A DNA stretch of 64,000 nucleotides from Adiantum capillus-veneris (taxonomy: Eukaryota; Streptophyta; Polypodiopsida; Polypodiales; Pteridaceae). The DNA is taken from contig CM043959.1 in assembly GCA_014529385.2 (NCBI GenBank), forward strand, positions 60,772,253 to 60,836,252, read 5' to 3'. Position 1 is the stretch's first letter, and each line of letters starts with the position of its first letter. Below are positions 55,271-64,000 of the stretch, piece after piece. Position numbers and translations under genes: made by a program. Below the pieces are notes generated by a model. It saw only the letters and a list, made by a program, of their open reading frames with translations. It was not told the DNA's origin and did not search any database.

Positions 55271-57584
55271 ATAATTATAATGAAAGAGAGAAAGAAAATT
55301 TGTAAAACCATGGCAGCCCGCCAGTGGAAAATAATAAAAAAACGATGGTGGCAGCTTGTTTTATGCGCCCATTGGGCCAAGCGATGCAGAAGCAGGATAA
55401 GAGAGAGAGAGCTTGTTTTCCGGTGGTTAAGCATTGATGGGTGGTGAATGTTAAAAAAATCTTTTTTTTTATTGTTTCTCTTGGTAATGCACTCTCCCCT
55501 TCTTGGGGTTGGTTCTCGCGGTCGTGGTTGCAAAAATTGGCCGTGAGTGTGTCGACCCTAGTAGAGGGCACAGGTAGTGATGTGTATGCTTATAGATGCA
55601 TTGCAAAGGGCTAGAGCAGAAGGGAAGAACTTGCGCAGGCAAGTGGCAATGGAGATGTATGCTTTATGTGGTTTTTAAGGCCAAGAACGCTCTAGATAGG
55701 GTCTGACAGGGAGACAGATGAAGGGTGATCAAAACGATGTTTTTCGGCCCAAATGTGTAGAGCTTGATGTGCTGAAGGAGCACGTTCAGATGGCTCATCA
55801 AACAGAGCTACCGAACCCAAGATATTGAAGGTACTATGTGTTGCACATTCTTGCCTCATAGGGCAGTTGAGGACAGGTGGCCCACAAGGATACAAATGTA
55901 TGGACGTGTAGTGCTCAATTTATGGAGCCTATCCATCTTTTCATATTGCAGATCGGAGCTACGGATTGCAGTTTATGGGCAGTTGAAGTTTTTCCCGGGG
56001 CTAGGTTGATGCGCACCTGACACATGCGGAGTCCTGCCATCTGGCATTTTTTGGTCCACGGCTAGGTTCAAGAAGGTGCTATGTAGTGTAGGGAGCTTGC
56101 AATAATCGAATGCTTGTTAAACAGAGTCTGGAGCGGAAAGATGTAGCAGTTGGAGATTAGGGTATAGTTGTTCAAAAATGGTTACAGGTACTTTTTGGGG
56201 GTTTTGGTCGCATTGGTTGGCAGGACCATCGAAGCCAAAAGGGATCCAAGATGAGGGAGTTAGGAGCTGAGAACAGTGATTTCTAAGGGGTCTGCTTGGT
56301 TCAGTGATCGAATCCTTGAGCAAGAGATGACATGCACGGGAAGTGGGAGGAAAAAAAAGGTTTTTGGTGAACCTAGGTGGAGAGCTCTAGTGAGGATGGA
56401 GGTCCAAGTGATGAGGATCCGCCCATATGTGCAAAGAGGAGCTGGACGAGCACAGTATAAGAGCTGAAGGGGGTGCCCATTTGGGATATGTGGAAGCATG
56501 GGAGCTTGAGGAGCTCGCTGGCTACGGAATACAAGCGGAGGAGCTGCTCGGGTGGCGCGTTCGGCGGCCCTAGGTTACGCTTAGCGTCAAGTAGACAGTG
56601 ATGTGGCGCCCGTTGGGTTTGATTCCCGCAACAAGAATTTTTTACAACAAACATGGCGTGCCCCGACGGCACCGTCGGTGCCCCGTTTGGCTAAGAGAGA
56701 AGCCCTGCGTTGGTAACTTGGGTTGCAAGCCGAATGGAGCCAAGAATAGCAAGGAGGGCAGTCACATGCAGGGGCGGAGAAAAAAATGGGGGGGCAAGTT
56801 GCTAAAAAGGGAGGTGCTCCCACGCCCAAGGGGCCAGGTTTTTGGGCATTTTTGGGGGAGAAAGTTTTTTAAGAGAGCCAAAGAAGAAGAGGCCCCTGGT
56901 TTTTGCTCAAGGTGGAGCCCGAGGCCTAGAGGACGCCGACTCGAAGGTGTGTTCCTAAGCCCGTGAAGCAGGAAGGCAGGTTTACCTTTGGAGCAAAGAT
57001 GTTATCATAGTCATGTTTTGGTTGCCGTGCTCTCATCAAGGAGGAGCACCCAAGCGATAAAGCGAGAGATTGCAGGTTGTTTATTTTGTGCTCAAGGTCT
57101 CCATGCCGAGCAAGCTATAGCAGTCGTTCATGGTTGTATAGACGAAGTTCTTTTGTCATAATCAAAGCAGACCATATCAGTTTCTGGTGTCATTTCTTCC
57201 CTTTTCCCCCTTCTTCTCTGTGCTCTATTCCGTCAATCCGGTGTCGGTGTTGGAGATGCGTGTACCTCCCCGGGCTGCTGTGTGTTAGAGAGAAAGAGGA
57301 AGTGGTGTGTGCTGAGGCACGATCGTAAACGGACAGGATCGGTGTGGATTGTTGTCGATTGTGCGAGTTTTGAAGGTGAACTCTAGTGGATCGGGGTGGA
57401 GTGATTATCCTGGGTGATAGAGAGGCAAACTGCTTGGGTTCTGGGTGTGTTCCCCTTTCCCCCCATCCATCTTCTGGTGTCCCCACAGAGGAGCATTGAT
57501 GCTCTAATTTGAAGGTTAAAGCAGGTGTTTGAAAGTTGACAAGCAGTCGGCGGGTGGTCAATCTTTTATTGGAAGATAGAAGAG
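55271..57584. other. Non-coding sequence before gypsy gag G4
   Basis: No protein matches. It probably includes LTR and leader of G4. TGGCGCCCGTTGGG at about 56604 could be its primer site, but no LTR pair is available to confirm. GC content is higher than in most of the window. Confidence 0.35.
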
Positions 57585-57905
57585 ATGATGGAGCCGACTT
57601 GTGGTCCCATATTTAGAGGTGTTGAAGATCCTGAAGATTGGTTAGCACATTTTGAATTATGGATGCTATCGTTGCGTATGCTGACGGATGCGGAAAAGTT
57701 GCAGACGCTGCCTTTGTTGATGCGTGGACGAGCAAATATTTGGTAAGATGATTTGAAGGTTGATGGTCAAAGTCCATGGCAATAATTGCAAAGGAAGTTT
57801 CTAGAGAAATTTCAAGAGGTGATCAGCCCGACGGAGGCCAGTGCAAGACTAAAGGCAGTACGCTGTCAGAATGTGTGTGGTCTAGCTAGGAAGGTACAAA
57901 ACCTA
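57585..57905 (+). pseudogene. G4 gypsy gag fragment
   Basis: The ATG at 57585 (MMEPTCGPIFRGVEDPEDW) leads into FRGVEDPEDWLAHFELWML and LPLLMRGRANIW, the gypsy gag pattern. It ends with FLEKFQEVISPTEA and KAVRCQNVCG. Stops are at about 57744 and 57783. About 105 codons; similarity ends near 57905, so the rest was lost. Confidence 0.75.
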
Positions 57906-58751
57906 TGGCTGTGAGAGTTCGTGATGAGAGTCACAAACACTTTGTGAAAAAGCATTTGTGGAGAATCACCAACCCTCTTTCTAAACGTGACAGAGAATCT
58001 AAGAGCGTTCGTAACAGCAAAGTCACAAACCCTCTTTCCTATCGTGCTTGGAAATTGCTTGTTTTCGAAGTTGAGATTATGATAAGAGGATCGTCAAATC
58101 ACATTCAATTTCACTTTAAAATCCATTTGAAAACACTAAATTTTCATCCATGAGACCTCAATTCTCATACAAGCACAATTCTCAATCAAAACCCAAACCT
58201 CTTTCATGGTATCATGTAGCCTCGCCCCCAATTACGTAGTTGTAGCATCAAACAGTTGAAAGGAATGCTCGAGCTTCCACCTTCACGACAACAATTTTCT
58301 GATTTTTCAGAGATTTATGAGCTTCTAAAGTGAATCCCACACACCATTTTGATAAGGGGAAACCCTAACTCACTCCCTCACAAGCTCAGATACAAGATTG
58401 CGAAGAGGCGGGACTGCCCTACACATAGATTGAGCAACCATGGAATCCATTGCACGGTAGAGAAAAATGCTGGTTTCTTCTGTAAAGAGACCCCTTCTCT
58501 CTCTTCCCCACGGAAATATGAGCTGATGTGTCAATTTTTGGGCCATTTTTCCACTTTGGACCAAAACTAGGCCATTTTCAACTCATTTTTGACCCCAAAA
58601 ATGTCATTTTTGATGCGAAAATCCCAAACGGAGTCAAGAAAATCCCTAAATTTGTGGGATCACTTGCATAAGCATAAAAATCATTGATAAGTATCATTTT
58701 TCATCAATATACCATGTTGGGTCACTTTCCATGCAATTCTGCAACGGCGCC
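57906..58751. other. Unassigned sequence
   Basis: A short direct repeat (ACCCTCTTTC at about 57973 and 58030) is present. It holds no coding signal. If the G5 LTR is correctly placed, part of it is leader read on the minus strand, since a primer-site-like motif faces it at 58741-58752. Confidence 0.4.
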
Positions 58752-59063
58752 TGTTAGTTGCTATTTTTGGCATTTTTGTGTGCATCAGTCTTTGTGGGCA
58801 AGATGAGTGTGCCACCATGAAACACTTGGACTATGTACATTGTCAAACCGAATTAGGCATCTTATCAAGTGAAAAATCACGCAAATGAGCCACATCCAGA
58901 GCCATGACTCCCCGGATAGGTATGTACATGATAGCGACCGCAGTAGCTGCTTTAGCATATATCACGAATATGTACATTATTGTTTTTTTTTCCATGCATC
59001 GAGAAGTATCAAAAGTGAGGTGAATGTTTTTATTTCACACTATGTATGTGCCACGGCACGACA
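58752..59063 (-). repeat. Candidate G5 LTR
   Basis: Read on the minus strand: a purine tract CAAAGGGGATGGA (59064-59076), then TGTCGTGCCGTGG, and an end AACTAACA at 58752. It is followed by GGCGCCGTTGC, which resembles a gypsy primer site. Length 312 bp. Seeing both a PPT before it and a PBS after it would mean an LTR shared by two units; no second copy is in the window to test this. Confidence 0.5.
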
Positions 59064-59123
59064 TCCATCCCCTTTGAACCTGCACATCCTCCGACATGTG
59101 CAAACATTTTCCACTATATAGGT

Positions 59124-60363
59124 TTAATCTTCATTAAGATCCACAAATATTTGGATGTCATTTTTATCTTTTGAAAAGTCTGGAAAATCATCCTCTACTT
59201 CTTCATCCTCATCTATAGCAATGTCATTAGGTTCTTCATCATCATCTTGTTGTGAATAAAAAGGATCATTATCATGTCTCCTCTTGAACATCTTGATTCT
59301 TTTGCCCGCTATGGGAATTTTAAGCTCTATTCCATCGAGCTCCCTCAAAGTATATGTAGCATTTCCATGCACATGTTTGACAACATAGGGACCAAAACAC
59401 CTTTTTGCAAGTTTTCTTTTTGTGGTGTGTTGGTTTTCAAGGCTACTGTCATACATTAGGACCCAATCACCCTCTTCAATAGGCTTTGGTCGAAGCCTAT
59501 GTCTTTTATCAAACCTATCTTTTTATTCTTTAGTCTTGCATCCTTCAATCGAGCTTTAGCAATGTCTATGTCTTCCTATCTTCTTTCCAATTGCCTTATG
59601 CGCAAAGCAAGTAGATTTTCCCTACTTACACCATCTTCCCAAGGTAACATGTTCCAAGTAGGAACTACATCCTCAATTGGCATGACTAGCTTCTGACCAT
59701 ACATCAATTAAGTAGTCCAGTGTAACTAGTCACTGAGCTATGAGTTGTACGATCAACCTACAAATCATATGGTAGCAACCTTGGCCACTCATGCATTCTA
59801 CCTTTGCATGCCTTAGCCAAAGCTTTGACCAAAGGAGGATGTCCTCTTTCACTTTTCCCATTTCCCTTTGGATTATAAGCATAAGTCAGGGCTAGCTTGA
59901 TACCAATTCTTGTAAAGAAACCCCTTGCCTTATCTGCATCTAACTCACCTCTATCAGCAACTATCTTTCCCACACAGCCATAGCGGCAAATTACATCTTC
60001 AAGAAATAATTTACAAACAGCTTATGTAGTTTTTGTCCTCAATGCATGCCCTTCCACTTGGTTTGTCAAGTCTTCTCGTGCAAATACCAAGTATCTCATT
60101 TGCCAAAGTCCTAAAGGCATTGTGACTAGATCAACAACCCATTTATAGTGCATGGCTAATGGGTATGTAGGATGCAATCCATCACGATGACGTACATTGG
60201 AATACATTTGGCATGTGACACAAGACTCCACAAAATCTGCTACATCCTTATACATGACTTTCCACCAATATCTCTCTTTCACTTTGAAAAAAGTATCCCA
60301 TACACCTCAATGTCTAGCATATAGGCTTTCATGAAGCTCTTTCATAACTTTGAGCTGAGTAGC
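59124..60363 (-). pseudogene. G5 gypsy integrase, minus strand
   Basis: From 60360 downward: a zinc domain (KELHESLYARH, then CVTCQMYS), a catalytic core with Asp in WVVDLVTMP (60132), Asp in IVADRGELDA (59955) and Glu in KSERGHPP (59850), and a C-terminal domain with KRCFGPYVVKHVHGNATYTL, ending in an acidic tail (stop at 59124). Stops occur near 60020 and 59757, and the middle (59757-59460) is shifted. The core segments AREDLTNQVEGHAL and NGKSERGHPPLVKAL look more like fungal-type Ty3 integrases than like G1. RT and earlier parts are absent because CACTA sequence begins at 60364. Confidence 0.85.
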
Positions 60364-60375
60364 ACTACAAGAGGT
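60364..60375. repeat. CACTA terminal inverted repeat end
   Basis: CACTACAAGAGG, the diagnostic CACTA terminus. The preceding TAG (60361-60363) may be the 3-bp target duplication, which cannot be checked without the other end. Confidence 0.85.
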
Positions 60376-60389
60376 TGTGTGCTCTTGTG

Positions 60390-60590
60390 ACGCTGTTAGC
60401 GACGGAAATACACTGGGTTTTTATAACCCCCGGCGTCGCTAAAACCATCGCTAATAGCGTCGCTACGAGAGCGTCGCTATATAGAGACGCTCATAGCGAC
60501 GGTTATAGCGACGTTTACACAGAAGTCTATAGCGACGCTTATAGCGACGCTCTAGAGCCATAAATAGCGACGGTTATAGCAACGCCCGAG
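60390..60590. repeat. CACTA subterminal repeats
   Basis: About a dozen copies of TAGCGACG or its reverse complement CGTCGCTA in both orientations, some as AGCGACGGTTATAGCGACG pairs. In this superfamily such repeats bind the transposase-associated protein that marks the ends. Confidence 0.9.
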
Positions 60591-60965
60591 AGAATTTTTT
60601 TTTGGTGACAAGGCATTGAATGCCCTGCCACCCATCAACCATATTGTACTTGATTCCCTTTTTTAAAAAAGTGCAAGGGTAGATAATAGACCCAAAATAG
60701 TCACCCACAAGACGCATTGTTTGCAAAATTGACAAGCGTAAAATTGACAATTCTACACATCATAGGCAAAATGAATTGATTGGCAAATGTAATAATGACA
60801 ATTGTACAACATCATAGGCATAAAGAATTGATTGGCAAAATGAACTGCGGTGACAAATGTAATAATATGCATGGTTCAAAAAGACGTATAAAATCCGTCT
60901 CATGATACATAAGCTATGAGAAACCCTAAACTAATGCTATCTAGCTACGGCTAAACTGACGTCGT
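60591..60965. other. CACTA non-coding sequence
   Basis: AT-rich, between the subterminal repeats and the gene's stop codon. It contains a duplicated segment with ATAGGCA.A..GAATTGATTGG (about 60760-60785 and 60805-60840). Confidence 0.5.
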
Positions 60966-62191
60966 CTAGTCAGACGTCTCATCGCGTCCAAGCGGCGTAT
61001 CTGTCGGATTCTGCAAAAAAAGACAATAAGACAGCTTTTAGTAAGTATAAACATATAACGATATTTATAAAACAATACAAAAAATAGAAAAGAGTAAACC
61101 CTAATACTAACCATGCCGCCGCGAGAACTGAGAATGTCCATCAGGGCGTTTAAGCCCTTCCTGCCTGCGTACTCGCGCTCGTACGGTGTGGGATCACGTC
61201 CTGTCATCGACCACTGTCAAAACATACAAAGATTTCATTATGTTAGAATTAAAAAAGTCATAAACCCTAAACTATCGAACATAAAGAGCAATGCGAAAAC
61301 ACTTACAAAATCGGCCTCAAATGATGCCCATCCACCGCTCCCCAAGTGGTGCGAGCTCCCTGCCTCTACTCGCGCTCTAGCTACATCCTTTTGTTGCTTC
61401 CACTTGTCGGGATTCTCGCGCGCTGCTTTCTTCGCATTCTTCCAATCTTCTTTGTCCAGCCAATCTGGCCTGTTCCACCCATGCTTGATTGCTTTTTGCA
61501 CTTTGGAACGCTTGTGTTTGCAGTATTCGCGCATTCGAATCTTCATCAGGTCTTCATTGAAGCGCTGATCCCGTGTTGGAACGGGAAACTCATCATGAAG
61601 TATGCTGATGACTCTGTCTTTTAAATCACTTGGTACTTCACTCCATTTGTTTAGTATGTAGTGTCTAAACAGCTGAGAGCAAAGACCACGCATGCGCAAG
61701 ATCACCTTCTTGCCGTCATCATCCATGATGATGCCGCCGCTGAAGTCGACGGAGTAAGGCAAGCCCTCTGGCCGGTGACGCGTGAACGTGGGTGTCTCGA
61801 CAGGGGTCTCTAGCGGCGTGTCGATGGGGGTACGGACGTCAGGTGTCTCCACCGGCGTCTGGGCCCCGAAGCGAGGAGTGTCGAGTGGGGTGGCTCCTGG
61901 CGGAGTAAGTAGAGGTGTGTAGCTGCTAGGAACAGTCAGCCGCGCAAAACCTGGAGTAGATGGCGATGCTGTGGCTGGTGTGGGGGCGGGCAAAGAAGGG
62001 GAGGGTAAAGAGCCTCGTCGAACACGAGGCGGTGTGGGGGCATCGGCGGCAGAATCCCCACAACAATCGCCACCGCCACCACTAGAGCGCCGGTGTCTAG
62101 ACGAGTGTGAAGATCGTCTCGTCGACACCCAAGCTTCGGCGTGTGCCAAATGCTCCGAAAGAGAGGGAGATGCGGATGGAGTAGGAACGCG
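60966..62191 (-). pseudogene. CACTA-encoded plant transposase-like gene, three exons, 5' truncated
   Basis: Exons on the minus strand: 62191-61307 (open into the inserted LTR, no in-frame ATG at its start), 61213-61112 and 61010-60966. Introns of 93 and 101 bp have GT-AG ends (GTAAGT donor at 61306, CAG acceptor at 61214; GTTAGT at 61111, TGCAG at 61011). All joins keep frame, and the stop is TAG at 60968-60966. The N-terminal half is Pro/Ser/Thr-rich with TP repeats (TPLDTPRF, TPVETP). The second half carries RPDWLDKEDWKNAKKAARENPDKW and, across intron 1, GRDPTPYEREY. This arrangement is typical of the plant Ptta/En/Spm accessory protein family (PF03004 type). The N-terminus is lost to the LTR at 62193. 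Confidence 0.85.
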
Positions 62192-62192
62192 T

Positions 62193-63535
62193 TGTCAGGA
62201 GTTTTTTGGAGCAAGGGATTGCGCATATGTACATACACATGCATGGTGCATCAAATAAAGGATTGCCCATTTTCCTTAGCCAGGTGGTTATGTGGGGCCC
62301 ACATGTGTACAGGTAGGACAGGGTATACATAGTGCATCGATTTTCACTATCACCAGTACCAGTATGTTTTTTCTACAATAATGAGGAGTTTATAGCGCGT
62401 AAAACTTCTCGAGGAAGCTATCCGCGGGCTGACGACGTGAGGTCAGCAGGTGCGTCAGATGGCATCTAGTGGCGTCAGGAGGGCGAACGAGGTCAATATT
62501 TGCACGCGGATGAATACGGACACAACGTGGGTGTTTTCTTGTGAGAGTTATGCAAAAAGGTCATCATTAGGACCACTTTTTGGGGCCACTTCATGTGGTG
62601 GCGAGATGCATTATTGGAAAACAGCTGAGTGCCAGGTGTGCGGATGATGCAAAAAGGTGACAACTATGCACTGCTAGGTCAGTTTTTGGCCTGTTCGGGG
62701 TCCGTTTGAGGTCATCTAAAAGGCCAAGGGTGCCCAAGTAAAAAAGCTAAGTGTGGGAACTGAAAAAACTGGGAGAAGACCAGAAAAAACGTGGAGAAGA
62801 GAGGAGGAACAGTCGCAGGTGTGTTTTTGGTGTTTTTGGAGCCTGTTTTGACCGTAAACTGCTCATCCGAGGTCGGATTTGATCACTTTGACATTGTAGA
62901 CTGAGGTTTTGGGCCGTTCCGGACGCGATGGCACTGTCCATTTTTCCAAATTCCTCACTCTTTTTCTGTTGTTTTTTTGTGTAAGTTTCTCCTATGAGCG
63001 AAGTTTCTGCTCTAGTTTGTGATTGTATCTGGCTTATTTTACCCATATTGTGTGAGCTATTTGCCCCATTGGTGTTGGACCAAGCTCAATTGTATCTAAA
63101 CATCAGAAATTCTCCTCTTTTGAGCTGAGCTTTTTGGGTGTGTGTGTGTGTATGTGTGTCTGTGTGGAGTGGACAAGTGGATAGTCTCTCTCCTCTCACT
63201 CTAGAGGTGTGTTCCCTGTCTCGCCCAGGTGTGTTGTCTAAGCCGAGTGCTGCCCCATATTGTGTGTGTGTATCTTCCCAAGAGTGTGTGTCGGGTCGTT
63301 ATAGAGGCGCTGTGTGTGTTTTCATCCCGCTCACATTCTTTTGGTGCCCCCACTGAGGATCTTCTTCGAGTACCTTCTGCTTCGAGCTTCAAGCTTCGAG
63401 ATTCGGGATTACAGGTTGCAGATTACAGGTTGTAGGTTACAAGTTACAGGGATAGGTACAGGTACAGGTGATTCACACAGGTACAGGTAGCTGGAGTACA
63501 GTGATGTCACTTGCAGTTGTTGTGGGTATGCATCA
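62193..63535 (+). repeat. G3-family LTR, second copy
   Basis: Starts TGTCAGGAG, ends TATGCATCA, 1343 bp, collinear with 42295-43638. It interrupts the CACTA gene. Followed by the same primer site, so it is a 5' LTR. Confidence 0.92.
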
Positions 63536-64000
63536 CTTGGCGCCTATTTCAGCGCATTGTCTGTTGGATTGTACATTACTTGTGGAAACTGCCATTGTAC
63601 GCATTTGTGGAGCCATACTTGGTTGTATTTGGCAGTCCCAACCATTTCTGAGACTTGGTCTGGAAGATAGTCATTTCTGAGACTTGACTATACGTGATTT
63701 GCATTATCCTTCGTGTGAGGGTCGATAGCGTGAGGTTTTTATTGAGCTGGGGGATTCTCAAATGTAGAGATCCTTTCGGTGATACAGGTAGCTGGAGCAC
63801 CCTTTTTGTGACCTCGCCATAGGCTATGTACTAGTGCGTCCTACTCGATGCTCGGGTTCTATTGTTGACATACATAGACAGTCTATATTTTGGGTTCCTA
63901 CTGCTCTACTTCTGGGGAAACTCTGTCGAAATTTTCCCAAGTTATGATGGCTGGTTTTTTGGTATTTTGAGCCATTTATGCTGTTATGCTGCTGAAATTT
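63536..64000 (+). other. Leader of a second G3-family element
   Basis: Primer site TGGCGCCTATTT at 63538, then leader sequence matching 43653-44120, with the hairpin motif at 63914-63942. It continues beyond the window, where gag would be expected. Confidence 0.88.

Larger units (their letters stand above)
60364..62192 (-). mobile_element. CACTA (En/Spm-like) transposon, 3' part
   Basis: A terminal CACTACAAGAGG at 60364 abuts G5 integrase sequence. Subterminal GCGACG repeats and a minus-strand spliced gene follow. These three traits identify the CACTA superfamily. The other end lies beyond the inserted G3-family LTR at 62193, outside this window. It inserted in G5, so it is younger than G5. 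Confidence 0.85.

Noticed and set aside
55099-55571. Arg-Glu or Ser-Leu repeat protein across the GA run
   Set aside because: Pure microsatellite artefact, in sequence with no homologous domain.
56602-56640. tRNA-like or SINE-like internal promoter (GGGTTTGATTCCC followed by a T run)
   Set aside because: No matching A box at proper distance and no cloverleaf could be drawn. TGGCGCCC in the same place fits a gypsy primer site equally well.
56598-56966. 122-codon + strand frame
   Set aside because: Composition follows local G-rich sequence, no recognisable domain, and it lies where a gypsy leader is expected.

Overview
The window looks like intergenic DNA from a large-genome land plant. Nearly all recognisable sequence is plant-type LTR retrotransposon (Ty3/gypsy and Ty1/copia) with initiator-methionine-tRNA or TGGCGCC-type primer binding sites, plus one CACTA (En/Spm-like) DNA transposon. 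Microsatellites, minisatellites and decayed coding sequence fill the rest. I see no host gene, rRNA or tRNA gene. A gymnosperm, fern or other repeat-rich plant would fit, but the sequence alone does not settle the species.

Layout. 1-13913 and 19431-20854 are a decayed Ty3/gypsy element (G1, + strand): an upstream ORF, gag with a zinc knuckle, a coiled-coil ORF, a retropepsin, an acidic linker interrupted by a MITE-like element, RT, RNase H and integrase. After integrase come a second retropepsin domain and a basic ORF. Non-coding DNA on both sides of this coding block carries a degenerate repeat built round a 24-nt palindrome (half-site AGACATCCTACG). The right-hand array is split by a nested 5.5 kb LTR element (G2, 13914-19430, TSD TGGA). 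19790-20857 is an accessory-type ORF whose end is cut by a minus-strand copia fragment (20854-22204). 22205-30450 is old decayed DNA with tandem duplications, a minus-strand gypsy protease relic and several unrecognised relics.

31051-36100 is a structurally complete copia element (C1) with two LTRs, PBS, PPT and 5-bp TSD TTTTC. It sits inside a minus-strand gypsy gag gene (G6, 38523 to 30869). G6 is itself bounded by two divergently oriented 3' ends of the same copia family. 38776-41030 is decayed and ends in a PPT and a candidate LTR. 41568-43638 is a large inverted repeat made by two gypsy LTRs in opposite orientation. The right LTR starts a gypsy element (G3) with gag, protease and the start of RT, which is cut at 46890 by a second copia family (C2). 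C2 is a concatemer, LTR-internal-LTR-internal-LTR-internal, ending near 55195.

55196-58751 holds a GA microsatellite and a gypsy gag relic (G4). 58752-60363 is a minus-strand gypsy integrase (G5) with an unusual, fungal-looking sequence. It is interrupted by a CACTA element at 60364 that carries a three-exon minus-strand gene. The 5' end of that gene is cut by another G3-family LTR (62193-63535), which runs with its leader off the window. The last 6 kb is therefore a three-layer nest: G5, then CACTA, then G3.

Almost every ORF has stops, frameshifts or deletions. The clearest structural systems are the palindrome arrays, the two-protease layout of G1, the C2 concatemer and a hairpin-capable leader motif shared by G3 and C2.
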